Of a DNA stretch of 64,000 bases, positions 9,520 through 18,782 are shown in pieces (position 1 is the stretch's first letter; each line of letters starts with the position of its first letter). The position numbers were made by a program, and so were the translations under genes. The notes beneath the pieces are model-generated. The model had not been told where the DNA came from, searched no databases, and saw only the letters and a program-made list of their open reading frames with translations. Source of the DNA: Bacteroidales bacterium (GTDB lineage Bacteria > Bacteroidota > Bacteroidia > Bacteroidales > UBA10428); assembly GCA_016934055.1 (NCBI GenBank), contig JAFGTR010000027.1, positions 20,579 to 84,578 of the forward strand, written 5' to 3'.

Positions 9520-10074
9520 CTATTGATCAACCTTAGAAAGCCAACCAATTACCTTTTCGGAATAAGGACTCTCACCGGGCATTAATACATCAACCAGCCG
9601 GCCATTCTCATCAATCAGGAATTTTTGAAAATTCCATTTTACTTCCTTATCCAATACACCATTTAAAGATTTTTTTGTTAACCATTGATATAAAGGATGC
9701 TGATCCTTTCCCTTAACTGAAATTTTGGCCATCATCGGAAAAGTTACGCCGTAATTGATGCGGCAGAAATTCTCAATCTCTTCGTCTGTACCTGGTTCCT
9801 GATTTAAAAAGTTATTGGCCGGAAATCCGATAATGATGAAATTGTTATTTCTGTATTCCTTGTAAAGCTTTTCAAGTTCCCCGTATTGTGGTGTAAATCC
9901 GCATTTGGATGCTGTATTGACAACCATGACTTTCTTACCCTTTAGGGATGAAAGATCAAAATCCTGATGATCTATTGTTTTTACGGTAAAATCATAAAAA
10001 CCTGCAGTTTGCTGAGGCTGCCCATTTATAGAGCAGGCCGTTACAAACAAAAAAATGGCGAGAATATTTTTCAT
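9520..10074 (-). CDS. Glutathione peroxidase family lipoprotein
   Basis: A 184-residue thioredoxin-fold peroxidase that reduces hydroperoxides, in bacteria usually with thioredoxin as the electron donor. The peroxidatic Cys is in [24 protein letters not shown] carries the conserved Asn/Gln region and KWNFQKFL the Trp/Asn of the catalytic tetrad. It is a Cys, not selenocysteine, enzyme. The first 14 residues form a lipoprotein signal with lipobox VTAC, so it is probably anchored to a membrane facing the periplasm. It stands alone, convergent with the chemosensory operon. Function is secure; the physiological substrate is not known. Confidence 0.92.
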   Translation of the reverse strand: MKNILAIFLFVTACSINGQPQQTAGFYDFTVKTIDHQDFDLSSLKGKKVMVVNTASKCGFTPQYGELEKLYKEYRNNNFIIIGFPANNFLNQEPGTDEEIENFCRINYGVTFPMMAKISVKGKDQHPLYQWLTKKSLNGVLDKEVKWNFQKFLIDENGRLVDVLMPGESPYSEKVIGWLSKVDQ

Positions 10075-10185
10075 AATTTTAGCTGTAATAATGTTTCAGT
10101 GCATAATATTTCATTAATCTCTTTAACGATAATTAAACACATTTCCGTCAGGAATGTTCTGAATGCAGAATATTATCTTTTTCCT

Positions 10186-10566
10186 TCATTTCATTTTTCT
10201 GTGAAAATAATAATCCTTACTGTTAAAGGCTATTGAAACAATTAACGCTGCAAAAAAAATGACAACAGTTAACACATCAACCCTGTCTGAATCAACATCT
10301 GCGCAGAAAAACCTTTCAGTAATATATTCGATATATGAAGCCGGTAAATTGAGAAAACCCATTTTTTCAAGTACGGAAAAATGCCAGTCAGTGAATGGAC
10401 AATATCCAAAACCATAAAAAATGCCAAGAAAAAACCATGAAGAACCGGTCAATAAAAGAGTAATCAGGTTAATTAAACGGGTCTTCCTGTATATCCATCC
10501 AAAAAGATTAAAAAATACAAGTGCTGTATGAAAGACGATAAAAAATAAATCCAGTAATTTTAACAT
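10186..10566 (-). CDS. Small membrane protein, DUF2784-like
   Basis: A 126-residue integral membrane protein with about four hydrophobic segments (roughly 4-24, 33-52, a short central stretch, and 98-116). The motif GYCPFTDWHF in the middle and the following NLPASYIEYI resemble DUF2784 proteins, whose role is unknown. No catalytic residues are evident. It is transcribed alone, upstream of the glutathione peroxidase on the same strand with 111 bp between them, so co-transcription is possible. The gene is convincing; the family call is moderate. Confidence 0.7.
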   Translation of the reverse strand: MLKLLDLFFIVFHTALVFFNLFGWIYRKTRLINLITLLLTGSSWFFLGIFYGFGYCPFTDWHFSVLEKMGFLNLPASYIEYITERFFCADVDSDRVDVLTVVIFFAALIVSIAFNSKDYYFHRKMK

Positions 10567-10708
10567 GAATTATGTTTATGATTTAAATAAGCTGTTTAAA
10601 GTTATTTAACTTAAGTTGCTATTTATTAAAAAAATACTAAATAATTGATTCTTAATTCTTAAATCATATTAAGATTTTTATAACTGGCAACTTGAATTAT
10701 TGATAAAA

Positions 10709-10978
10709 ATGGTACATAAGAATATACTCATTCAAGGATTTGTCCAGGGCGTGGGCTTTCGTTATTCTGCAGTTAAGGCAGCTCATCAATTTGATATTAA
10801 GGGATTTGTAAAAAACATGCAAGACGGCAGTGTATATATTGAAGCCGAAGGATCAGAATCAAAAGTTGAAGAATTCATCATGTGGTGCCATAGCGGTCCG
10901 CCAATGGCACACATTCGTTCCGTATCAATACTGGACGGTCCACTGATGCAATTCCGTCATTTTAAGATTGCTTATTAA
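10709..10978 (+). CDS. acyP: Acylphosphatase
   Basis: An 89-residue enzyme hydrolysing carboxyl-phosphate bonds such as acetyl phosphate or 1,3-bisphosphoglycerate. The catalytic Arg is in GFVQGVGFRYSA and the Asn in GFVKNMQDGSVYIEAEG; both are at the normal spacing. The ATG at 10709 is preferred over an in-frame TTG at 10700 because it gives the standard length and start. It sits alone between a divergent membrane protein gene and the convergent bat operon. Confidence 0.93.
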   Translation: MVHKNILIQGFVQGVGFRYSAVKAAHQFDIKGFVKNMQDGSVYIEAEGSESKVEEFIMWCHSGPPMAHIRSVSILDGPLMQFRHFKIAY

Positions 10979-11035
10979 CAATGGTCGGTTGATTGGTTTA
11001 AGAATTTTTAACAGAAAAATAATAATAAGTTACTT

Positions 11036-11821
11036 TTATACAGGTCTTATTGATTCACCCTCAAGCCAGCCTTTGTTGCCATCCGTCAGCCTGATCTCAA
11101 ACCAGTTACCCATATGATCAATTAATATCACTTTAGTTCCTTCGTGCAAAACAAACATGTTATTACCATCCTTATCAGGCGAACTCTTTACTGTTACAGA
11201 AGGCTCAACAACAACAGCCGTATGATTATCGGTTATAAACTTTTTTCTTTTTACAGAACTCCAATAGGTTAAGAATGTAAAAAACAATAAAATAACCGCT
11301 GAATAGAAGCTTATTTTTTTTATGAACAGAGTGCCTGAAAAGAAATACAGGAGGAATAACAATATCATGAGAGCAAAAGCAATAAGACTAATTATGGCCC
11401 ATGTGTTTGAAGGTAAAATATTTATAAAAAAACGAATCCATCGTTTTATAAAAAAATCAGGGATAACATCAATTTTGTCAAAAACTCTGACATTGGCTAT
11501 GGCCAGATTTTGATTGATATCTTCATCGTAAGGAGCAAGCAGTTTTGCTTTTTCGTAATATAAAATGGCATAGCCCAGTTCACCCCTTTTGTAATATGCA
11601 TTGCCCAGGTTGTAAAATACTTCAGGTGATTGAATTCCTTTTTCAATCAACAAATGATATGTATTAACAGCCTTGTCGAATTCATTCTGCTGATAGTATT
11701 TGTTTGCCAACACAAACAGGGAATCAATTTGTCCAAGGCAAGACAAACCTGGCATCACAATCATGATAAAAATCATCAGAAGTGAAATCAATACTTTGCT
11801 ATAGTACTTTCTTTTCTTCAT
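11036..11821 (-). CDS. batE: BatE, TPR and SH3-domain membrane protein
   Basis: Last gene of the bat operon. From the ATG at 11821 it has a signal-like hydrophobic N-terminus, about two TPR units (FDKAVNTYHLLIEKG and VFYNLGNAYYKRGELGYAI), two adjacent TM segments in the middle and a C-terminal SH3-like domain ending in GWLEGESIRPV. A longer frame extends to 11875 and would overlap batD by 8 bp; the shorter start gives a proper signal peptide and is preferred. Bat proteins were first linked to aerotolerance in Bacteroides and form inner-membrane complexes with MoxR and vWA proteins. The molecular role is still unclear. Confidence 0.85.
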   Translation of the reverse strand: MKKRKYYSKVLISLLMIFIMIVMPGLSCLGQIDSLFVLANKYYQQNEFDKAVNTYHLLIEKGIQSPEVFYNLGNAYYKRGELGYAILYYEKAKLLAPYDEDINQNLAIANVRVFDKIDVIPDFFIKRWIRFFINILPSNTWAIISLIAFALMILLFLLYFFSGTLFIKKISFYSAVILLFFTFLTYWSSVKRKKFITDNHTAVVVEPSVTVKSSPDKDGNNMFVLHEGTKVILIDHMGNWFEIRLTDGNKGWLEGESIRPV

Positions 11822-11867
11822 TATTTCAGCATATAAAAAAATACATATTGTACATAAATGAATTGCT

Positions 11868-13712
11868 TCAACCAAGCTCCTGTTGAAGTCTCACAATAAG
11901 TTTTACAGCCTTGTCAAGCAATTGTTCTTCATCCACCGTTTCTGATGATGGAGCATACCGGGCAAATTCACAATCATTGATTACCTCGAATAACCTGTTC
12001 ATGGTTTCTTCTTCTATCTTACGGTCGGTTAATGCACTCCGGGCGCTATCCCCGGAAAGATCAGCTATGGGTATAGACAGTTTATCGCTCAGGTATAACC
12101 ATATAGCCCCGAGTAACTCATCATAAAACCCTTTTTTGTTATCAGACTTTATCAAAAGGGCTGCCTTCTTAAGTCTCTTTCTTGCATATCGGTTAGCTTT
12201 TCTATTCCTGACCATGGCCAGATCCTGTGCTCTTTTGATATGGTTACGGCGCAAAAGCAAAAGCAAACTGCCCATCAAAATCAACAATACAAATAATAAA
12301 TAATAAACTATATTATCAACAAGAAAAATCCCGCTGAAAGCTCGATATTTCATTTTCAGCCTGATGTATTGTATGTCACTTCTGAGCAGTTTCACATCTT
12401 CCTTTGCAATCCCTGAAATAATAGGCATCAAAGTATCTCCTTCTCCTTTCTCAACAGAAATAGTATGACTTCCGGAAGTCAGCGTTTTAAACTGTTTTGA
12501 ATGAATATCAAAATATGAGAATGTGACAGGAGGAATGATAAACTCTCCGGGATAATGAGGAATTAAAAGGTATTCAAATGTTTTTATTCCGGACATCGGA
12601 CTTTCAGCAATAGTCTTAATGACCGGATCATATTTCTCGATATCAGGTGGAAAATTAACCTGTGGCTCATCAACAATTTTGTAATTTCCTCTCCCTTTTA
12701 TTATAACTTTATAATTAACAGCATCATTGGTTTTTACTTTGTTCTTGTCAACAGAAGTACTGATGATAAAATCACCCACAGCTCCGTTATAAGAATCAGG
12801 TTTGTTGGCTGGCAAAGCCCGGCTCTTAACCGCCACCCTGTTTGATTTTAGCTTAACCGGAATATCCCTTACGGAGGGTTCAAAAAACTCATCAAAGAAA
12901 CTGTTTGATCTTCTCTTTACCTGTTGTCTGACAGAAACATCAAGATCAAAAGGTTCTATGATTAATTCTCCTGCTTTTTGAGGTATCAGCAATACTTTCT
13001 GCAAGATGCCTGTATAGTAAATATCACCATTCACATTTTCACGTTCAAGGTTTCTCAATGGAGGAATTTCTATTGCTTCAGTATAAAAACCCTTAAAATC
13101 AGGACCCTTGTATCGTTGATCAATGCCGGAGATTTGAAGCTTTGTATAAAGTTTCACAGTTGCTACTATCTGCTCACCTATGTACGCAACATTCTTATTT
13201 AGTATAAGCCTTACATATACATCATCAGAAGAGGTTTCTGAACTTTTTGCTTCAGCCTGATCCGGCTGACCGGATGATGATGAACCAGGGGCATTGCTGC
13301 CAACCACTTCAATTGTCAATGCATTTGATTGAACCTGTTTGTTTTTTAGTTGCGCCGACGCAGGAGCAATGTTATATTTGCCTTCTTTGACAGCTCTGAA
13401 ATAATAAGTATAACTGTAAGTGGTTTTTGTATAAGTTCGTCCGGGCGATGATTCAATCTGGGTGCTTTGACCCATACTCGGGCCACCGAGAAACTGAAAA
13501 TCGCTGAATTCAGGTAAGGTAATATCTGATATCTTCTGAGTCGACTCATATGTAACGGCAAATTGCTCCCCCACCCTAAGCACATTTGGCTCAGCCACAG
13601 CAGTGAATTGTACTTCCTGTGCAGATAACAATACACTTTGCGCTACTGACAAACACATTGTCAATAAAACAAACCTCATGACCGGCACCAGAAGTTTCAA
13701 TTGATTGTTCAT
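11868..13712 (-). CDS. batD: BatD, large periplasmic membrane-anchored protein
   Basis: A 614-residue protein with an N-terminal signal peptide (cleavage near LLSAQ), several Ig-like beta domains, one TM helix near residues 460-480 (YLLFVLLILMGSLLLLL) and a cytoplasmic helical tail. This matches the BatD/oxygen-tolerance family. It probably sits in the inner membrane with the bulk in the periplasm and works with BatA/BatB. It is preceded by batC with a 14-bp gap and followed by batE. No catalytic motif is seen. Confidence 0.9.
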   Translation of the reverse strand: MNNQLKLLVPVMRFVLLTMCLSVAQSVLLSAQEVQFTAVAEPNVLRVGEQFAVTYESTQKISDITLPEFSDFQFLGGPSMGQSTQIESSPGRTYTKTTYSYTYYFRAVKEGKYNIAPASAQLKNKQVQSNALTIEVVGSNAPGSSSSGQPDQAEAKSSETSSDDVYVRLILNKNVAYIGEQIVATVKLYTKLQISGIDQRYKGPDFKGFYTEAIEIPPLRNLERENVNGDIYYTGILQKVLLIPQKAGELIIEPFDLDVSVRQQVKRRSNSFFDEFFEPSVRDIPVKLKSNRVAVKSRALPANKPDSYNGAVGDFIISTSVDKNKVKTNDAVNYKVIIKGRGNYKIVDEPQVNFPPDIEKYDPVIKTIAESPMSGIKTFEYLLIPHYPGEFIIPPVTFSYFDIHSKQFKTLTSGSHTISVEKGEGDTLMPIISGIAKEDVKLLRSDIQYIRLKMKYRAFSGIFLVDNIVYYLLFVLLILMGSLLLLLRRNHIKRAQDLAMVRNRKANRYARKRLKKAALLIKSDNKKGFYDELLGAIWLYLSDKLSIPIADLSGDSARSALTDRKIEEETMNRLFEVINDCEFARYAPSSETVDEEQLLDKAVKLIVRLQQELG

Positions 13713-13726
13713 AATCGTTTATTTTG

Positions 13727-14413
13727 TTACCAGTCTTTTTCAACCGGTACTTTCCTGATCTGTGATTGTTTTTCCTTTACTTTTTGCAATACCTTTTTTT
13801 CATCGTTTTCCAGCGCCTGTAATAATCTTTCAGCATCTTCCCTGGATATTTGCCCTTGTTGCTGTTGCTGTTGCTGTTCATTTTCTTCCTGCTGATTCTG
13901 CTGGTTCTGTTGATTTTGTTGATCCTGTTGATTATTCTGGTCCTGCTGATTTTGCTGATTTTGCTGGTTTTGTTGGTTTTGTTGGTTTTGTTGGCTCTTC
14001 ATCCTCAGGGCAAGTTGCAGATTATGTCTTGCATCATCATCCTCCGGATTATGACGCAAGGCATTTTTATATGCTTCAATACTCTCATTCAGCTTATTGG
14101 TTTTGAACAAAGAGTTCCCAAGATTATAATAATACTTTGACAGTTCCTGATCATTATTTTCCTGCTCAGACAGATTTAAATATTTTGTTGCTGCTGATTC
14201 ATATTTTTCCTGCCTATATAAGGCATTAGACAAATTGTATTGAGCCTTTACAGAATTTGCGTTTTTCACCAAGGCCTTCCTGTATTGAATTTCAGCTTCA
14301 TTAAACCTTTCATCCTTATATTCATTATTGCCTTTCCTGATATACTTATGTTCAGACTGCGCACAGACATTCCCGGTAATAATAAAGGACAATATCAAAA
14401 GAGTAACCTTCAT
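13727..14413 (-). CDS. batC: BatC, periplasmic TPR protein with a Gln/Asn-rich tract
   Basis: A 228-residue protein with a signal peptide (VCAQ cleavage) and three TPR units between residues 20 and 135. A low-complexity tract of Q, N, D and E follows at residues 141-188, then a charged C-terminal helix. The TPRs suggest a protein-binding role beside BatA/BatB. The tract is encoded by a 9-bp-period DNA repeat and is likely length-variable among strains. The gene overlaps batB by 4 bp, so translation is coupled. Confidence 0.88.
   Translation of the reverse strand: MKVTLLILSFIITGNVCAQSEHKYIRKGNNEYKDERFNEAEIQYRKALVKNANSVKAQYNLSNALYRQEKYESAATKYLNLSEQENNDQELSKYYYNLGNSLFKTNKLNESIEAYKNALRHNPEDDDARHNLQLALRMKSQQNQQNQQNQQNQQNQQDQNNQQDQQNQQNQQNQQEENEQQQQQQQGQISREDAERLLQALENDEKKVLQKVKEKQSQIRKVPVEKDW
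13850..13993 (-). repeat. 9-bp-period repeat encoding the Q/N tract of BatC
   Basis: A run of CAR/AAY codons encodes about 48 residues, mainly in the pattern QQN or QNQ, ending in seven Q. The best copies give a nine-base period on the plus strand, near TTTTGTTGG, at about 13965-13992. Slippage could change the tract length in frame. The opposite strand gives leucine- and valine-rich false frames across the same bases. Confidence 0.9.
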
Positions 14414-15468
14414 GATTTTACATTTTTAAATAAAGATATATGTTTGAGCCATTTGTTTTTTCTTTCAAGAATTATAAGGTCAAATACCAATAAGGCAAAA
14501 ACAATCCATATTAGAGCAGGAAACTGTTCTTCATATTCAGCATATACTTTCGATTCCATTTCAGTCTTCTCAAGCTTGTTCAGCACAGAATACAGATCAT
14601 TCAATCCAATATGGCCTGATGTTGCCCTGAAATACTGACCATTTCCTGCCTGCGCAATTTCCATAAGCATGGCTTCGTTCAGTTTTGTCGTAACAATATT
14701 TCCATTCCTGTCGCGACGGTATTCCCTGATATAGGAACTCCCGGCATCAGGAATTGGAGCTCCTTCCGGCAGACCTATTCCTATCGTATAGACATAAATC
14801 CCTTTTTCGGCAGCTTTAAGGGCTTGTTCAACTGCATTCCCCTCATGATTTTCACCGTCACTGATGATGATGATGGCTTTGCTGATTTCTTCCTGTGAAC
14901 TGAATGATTTCATCGCAAGCTCAATTGATGAACCGATTGCTGTTCCCTGTCGTGAAACCATAGAAGTGTTCACACCGGAAAGAAACATCTTGGCCGAAAT
15001 ATAGTCTCCGGTAATGGGTATCTGCATATAAGCATCACCTGCAAAAACGATTAAGCCAAGCCGATCATTTTCAAGTTTGTCGATAAGTCTGGCAATAGAC
15101 TGCTTAGCCCGTTCAAGACGATTTGGTTCAATATCTCTTGCCATCATGCTGTTAGAGACGTCAAGGGCAATCATAATTTCGATGCCTTTTCTTTTTATTT
15201 CCTTTATTTTAGATCCGAACTGAGGTCCGGCAATGGCCAAAATCAGCAATCCGAAACTAAAAAGAAGCAAGACAAACTTTAAATGGCTCCGGACTATTGA
15301 AGCATCCGGCATTAATTCCTTCAGAAGAACAGGATCTCCAAACCTGTTCAAAGACTTTTTCTTTGCCCAGACAAATCCGGCATATACAATAATCATAATT
15401 GGCAAAATAGCCAACAACCACAATAATTCCTGATGTGCAAACCTGAAAATTGCTTTTTCCATTATCAT
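14410..15468 (-). CDS. batB: BatB, vWA-domain membrane protein
   Basis: A 352-residue inner-membrane protein with TM helices near residues 12-30 and 60-80, a von Willebrand factor A domain (about 90-300) and a C-terminal TM helix. The metal-binding MIDAS motif DVSNSMMARD is intact, and the distal part TAIGSSIELA supplies the conserved Thr. Near-paralogue of BatA next door. MoxR AAA ATPases are thought to act on such vWA proteins. A second ATG two codons in is an equal start candidate. Confidence 0.92.
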   Translation of the reverse strand: MIMEKAIFRFAHQELLWLLAILPIMIIVYAGFVWAKKKSLNRFGDPVLLKELMPDASIVRSHLKFVLLLFSFGLLILAIAGPQFGSKIKEIKRKGIEIMIALDVSNSMMARDIEPNRLERAKQSIARLIDKLENDRLGLIVFAGDAYMQIPITGDYISAKMFLSGVNTSMVSRQGTAIGSSIELAMKSFSSQEEISKAIIIISDGENHEGNAVEQALKAAEKGIYVYTIGIGLPEGAPIPDAGSSYIREYRRDRNGNIVTTKLNEAMLMEIAQAGNGQYFRATSGHIGLNDLYSVLNKLEKTEMESKVYAEYEEQFPALIWIVFALLVFDLIILERKNKWLKHISLFKNVKS

Positions 15469-15475
15469 TCAGTTT

Positions 15476-16471
15476 CTATGGAATACCTCTGAAAACAGTA
15501 TAACGCAACAGCATCTCAATGAACAAAAGCAATAAAGCAATGCCTGCGTAAAGCCTGTATTCTTCCTGTTTTCGACTATATTCCTTCACGTCAATTTTTG
15601 ATTTTTCAAGTTGATCTATCTTCGCATAAATCTGTCTTAATTTCTCATTGTTGGTTGCCCTGAAATAATTACCGCTTGTCATATCGGCAATTTCCTGTAA
15701 TACGGGTTCATCAATTTCAACCGGGACTTTCTGAATGACTGTCCGGCCGAAAACATCCTGAAACGGATATGGGGCCATACCTTTCATTCCTACGCCAATA
15801 GTATATACCCTGATCCCGAAAGTTTTTGCAATCTCTGCTGCTGTGATGGGATCAATTGATCCGGTATTGTTCATTCCATCAGTAAGCAGGATAACAACCT
15901 TACTGATGGCTTCACTGTTCTTTAACCTTGTGACGGCATTTGAAAGGCCCAATCCAATGGCAGTGCCATCTTCAATAATACCACTCTTAATATCTTTAAA
16001 CAGGTTGATAAGTGTTGCGTGATCATTTGTTAACGGACATTGTGTGAAGCTCTCCGCGCTAAAAACGACCAGTCCGATTCTGTCATTAGGCCTTCCTGAG
16101 ATAAACTCAACAGCAACATCTTTTGCAGCTTCCAACCTGTCCGGTGTAAAATCCCTGGCCAGCATACTGCCCGAAATATCGATAGCCAATATGATATCAA
16201 TGCCTTCTGTGGTTGTTTTCTCGTGAAAATCTGTTGATTGCGGACGTGCTAAAACGATAATAATAAAAGCAATTGCAGCCATCCGGAAAATGAAAGGCAA
16301 ATGTCTCAGTTTTACCCTTGTGGTTTTGGACACAGGTTTTATCGCACTGGCAGATGAAATCTGTAAATCAGCCTGAAGATGTCTGTAGCTAAAAATATAC
16401 CAGATTACCAGAAGGATAATCCCGGTTAACAGGTAGAGATAATGCGGATGTGCAAATTCAATGGCTGTCAT
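15476..16471 (-). CDS. batA: BatA, vWA-domain membrane protein
   Basis: A 331-residue protein of the same build as BatB: an N-terminal TM at about residues 10-27, another at about 58-80, a vWA domain with MIDAS motif DISGSMLARDF and GTAIGLGL, and a C-terminal TM. It probably forms a periplasm-facing or membrane complex with BatB. It is separated from batB by 7 bp and from the preceding DUF4381-like gene by 3 bp, so the operon is tightly packed. Confidence 0.92.
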   Translation of the reverse strand: MTAIEFAHPHYLYLLTGIILLVIWYIFSYRHLQADLQISSASAIKPVSKTTRVKLRHLPFIFRMAAIAFIIIVLARPQSTDFHEKTTTEGIDIILAIDISGSMLARDFTPDRLEAAKDVAVEFISGRPNDRIGLVVFSAESFTQCPLTNDHATLINLFKDIKSGIIEDGTAIGLGLSNAVTRLKNSEAISKVVILLTDGMNNTGSIDPITAAEIAKTFGIRVYTIGVGMKGMAPYPFQDVFGRTVIQKVPVEIDEPVLQEIADMTSGNYFRATNNEKLRQIYAKIDQLEKSKIDVKEYSRKQEEYRLYAGIALLLLFIEMLLRYTVFRGIP

Positions 16472-16474
16472 AAT

Positions 16475-17476
16475 TTAAATCACGTCAGTTACTGTTTCAT
16501 GGTATTGATCCTGCGAAAGTTCACCTGCTTCTTCTTTCTGCTGATGACGGGTATTGTTAACAAACCCAACTGCATTTTCCAACTGGTTCATATTCTCACC
16601 CGGTTCCGGATCAGCTTTGGCAAACTTAACGAGATCAGACAACTCCAGCATATTCTTTAATAGGGTATAATTAGAGCCTGTTCCCAGAATATCATGAACT
16701 GCCAGAAGTATTTCAAACGAAGTCTGTTCTAAAGCCATAATACCATATCTCCCTTCAAGGTATGTTCTTATAATTTCTGTCAAGCGAGAATAATATTCCT
16801 TAGTCTTTCCCTGTTGCCATAATTTTTCATTTTTAAGTTTTTCCAGCTCATTCAGAGCGATCACATCGGGAGGGTCAACCGGTCTGACTCTGGCAATGAT
16901 AGGCTCATTCAGCTTTCTCTTTTTATAATAATAAATTGCAAACCAAACAATGAGAATAAGACCTAAAGCAATCAGTACAAAAGGATAGATCTCTCTGAAA
17001 CTCAATGATACTTTGTCAATTCCTTTAATATCCCTTATGGCGTATGTTGTGTCAACAGGAAATGAACGCACCTCAAGATAATTGGCTGCAGACCTGATAG
17101 TATCAACAAACCTTTCAGATTTATATACAAAAGGCACAGGAGGTATGTAGAACAATCCTGTATCAAAAACGGTCAGTGTAAGCTGTTGCTTTAATATGAT
17201 TATATTCCTGCCCGCACGTGATGAATCGAGTTTGCTTTTACGACGGATTTCAACAGCTTCATAGAGTGTATCATTAAAAACCGGGAATTCAACAATTGCT
17301 TCTGCAGGTTTTTCCACAGAGAGATGCATGTTCACGTGACCTCCCAGTTCAATCGTGTTGGTATCAAGTGTAGCATGCACACGAATCAACTGTGCCACGA
17401 CAGTATCAACATCGAACAATATTATAAAACCGATGATGAGTATAATGCTCTTCATGATCCTGAGATCCTTTTTCAT
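16475..17476 (-). CDS. DUF4381-like membrane protein of the bat operon
   Basis: A 333-residue protein with a signal peptide (about residues 8-29), a periplasmic beta domain with repeated F..PPVPF-type strands, one TM helix at about 165-187 (PFVLIALGLILIVWFAIYYY) and a cytoplasmic helical domain with YYSRLTEIIRTYLEGRYGI. This layout and place in the operon match the protein found between DUF58 and BatA in other Bacteroidetes. Catalytic residues are not evident. A second in-frame ATG seven codons in would also give a signal peptide. Confidence 0.75.
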   Translation of the reverse strand: MKKDLRIMKSIILIIGFIILFDVDTVVAQLIRVHATLDTNTIELGGHVNMHLSVEKPAEAIVEFPVFNDTLYEAVEIRRKSKLDSSRAGRNIIILKQQLTLTVFDTGLFYIPPVPFVYKSERFVDTIRSAANYLEVRSFPVDTTYAIRDIKGIDKVSLSFREIYPFVLIALGLILIVWFAIYYYKKRKLNEPIIARVRPVDPPDVIALNELEKLKNEKLWQQGKTKEYYSRLTEIIRTYLEGRYGIMALEQTSFEILLAVHDILGTGSNYTLLKNMLELSDLVKFAKADPEPGENMNQLENAVGFVNNTRHQQKEEAGELSQDQYHETVTDVI

Positions 17477-17488
17477 GCATATGTCAGT

Positions 17489-18355
17489 TTAATCCCGGTG
17501 CTTAAAGAGTGAGATAAGTGGTTTAACATAATCATGATCAGTTGCTATCATTGCATAGTCAACACCTGTTTTTTTAAACATTTCATTCATCTCCTCCCGC
17601 TTTTGTTTCCAGGCATTGCGATATGATTCCCTTACAAACCTGCTGGAACTGTCAACCCAATGCTCCTCTCCTGTTTCAACATCCCTGACTTTAATAAGGC
17701 CAACAGCTGGCATATCAGTCTCCCGCTGGTCATAAACCCAAATACCGATAAGATCATGTTTTTTCTTTGCAATTCTTACAGATTCTTCGAAATCATTTCC
17801 CAAAAAATCCGAAATAAGAAAGGCGATACTTCTTCTTTTTATGGCGTTGGTCAGATATCGTAAAGGTTCAGTAAGATTTGTTTTGTTACTGACAGGCTGA
17901 AAGTCTATCAATTCCCTTATTATTCGCAATATATGTGATCTGCCTTTCTTTGGCGGGATAAATTTTTCAACTCTATCACTGAACAAAATCACGCCCACCT
18001 TATCATTATTTTGTATTGCGGAAAAAGCAAGCACGGCAGCAATCTCCGTGATCATACTCTTTTTCATCTGATGAAGGGTGCCGAAATCTCTTGATCCGCT
18101 CACATCCACTATAAGCATTACGGTAAGTTCCCTTTCTTCTTCATATATCTTGCTGTAAGGATGGTTAAACCTGGCGGTAACATTCCAGTCGACATTGCGA
18201 ATATCATCTCCATACTGATATTCACGCACTTCACTGAAAGTCATTCCTTTTCCCTTGAAAGCAGAATGATATTGTCCTGCAAAAACATGCTGCGTTAAAC
18301 CTCTGGTTTTTATTTCAATCTTTCTTACTCTCTTAAGCAATGCTGAAGCTTCCAC
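17489..18355 (-). CDS. DUF58 protein (vWA-like)
   Basis: A cytoplasmic DUF58 protein of about 288 residues. The typical YGDDIRNVDWNVTARF block is followed by a vWA-like fold with DVSGS at its metal site. The start is placed at GTG 18355, because family members begin just before the ELLKKVRKIEIKTRGL-like segment (here ALLKRVRKIEIKTRGL) and a GGGGGA stretch lies upstream. The longer frame from 18418 would overlap the previous gene by 47 bp. DUF58 genes nearly always follow moxR and are thought to be MoxR clients. Confidence 0.88.
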   Translation of the reverse strand: MEASALLKRVRKIEIKTRGLTQHVFAGQYHSAFKGKGMTFSEVREYQYGDDIRNVDWNVTARFNHPYSKIYEEERELTVMLIVDVSGSRDFGTLHQMKKSMITEIAAVLAFSAIQNNDKVGVILFSDRVEKFIPPKKGRSHILRIIRELIDFQPVSNKTNLTEPLRYLTNAIKRRSIAFLISDFLGNDFEESVRIAKKKHDLIGIWVYDQRETDMPAVGLIKVRDVETGEEHWVDSSSRFVRESYRNAWKQKREEMNEMFKKTGVDYAMIATDHDYVKPLISLFKHRD

Positions 18356-18371
18356 CTTATGTCCCCCGTTT

Positions 18372-18773
18372 TTACTTTTTACGAATATTGACGGTGAAAA
18401 ACCAATCACCCTCTTCAAGCTTTACTTCATATTGTTGACCTTTATCAAAATAATACCACGTTAATTTGCTTTTCTTTTTATATTTTCTATCCAGTTCATT
18501 GATGACCTCATTCAAATTAGCATAGTCAGACATCCATCTGACATAAGTGCATATATTTTTATCAGAAAGAAAATACAATATGGTTTGTTCAGATATTTTA
18601 TCAACAAATTTAAGATAGTTATAGGAGCGATTTACGGCATTCCTGTCCAGCTTGAATTGAGGCTGGTCTTTCTTCATAGTAAGAATGATATCATCTTTAT
18701 GCATACCGATATAATTCTGTGTGAATGCCTGTGAAGCCAATATGAGCAATATGTTAAGCAGTATGGTTCGCAT
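18372..18773 (-). CDS. Small secreted protein of unknown function within the bat operon
   Basis: A 133-residue protein with a cleavable signal peptide (SQAFTQ at about residue 19) and a compact body containing YLKFVDKISEQTILYFL and ending in a lysine pair. No known domain is recognised. It lies between moxR (9 bp upstream) and DUF58 (16 bp downstream), so it is part of the operon. Most bat operons I know of go directly from moxR to DUF58, so this is an extra member. The gene is well supported by tight packing and codon use. Confidence 0.8.
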   Translation of the reverse strand: MRTILLNILLILASQAFTQNYIGMHKDDIILTMKKDQPQFKLDRNAVNRSYNYLKFVDKISEQTILYFLSDKNICTYVRWMSDYANLNEVINELDRKYKKKSKLTWYYFDKGQQYEVKLEEGDWFFTVNIRKK

Positions 18774-18782
18774 GACCTTGTA

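Noticed and set aside
13762..14140. Leucine/valine-rich frames opposite batC
   Set aside because: They are the reverse reading of the CAR/AAY codon repeat in BatC; the batC frame fits the operon and the protein family.
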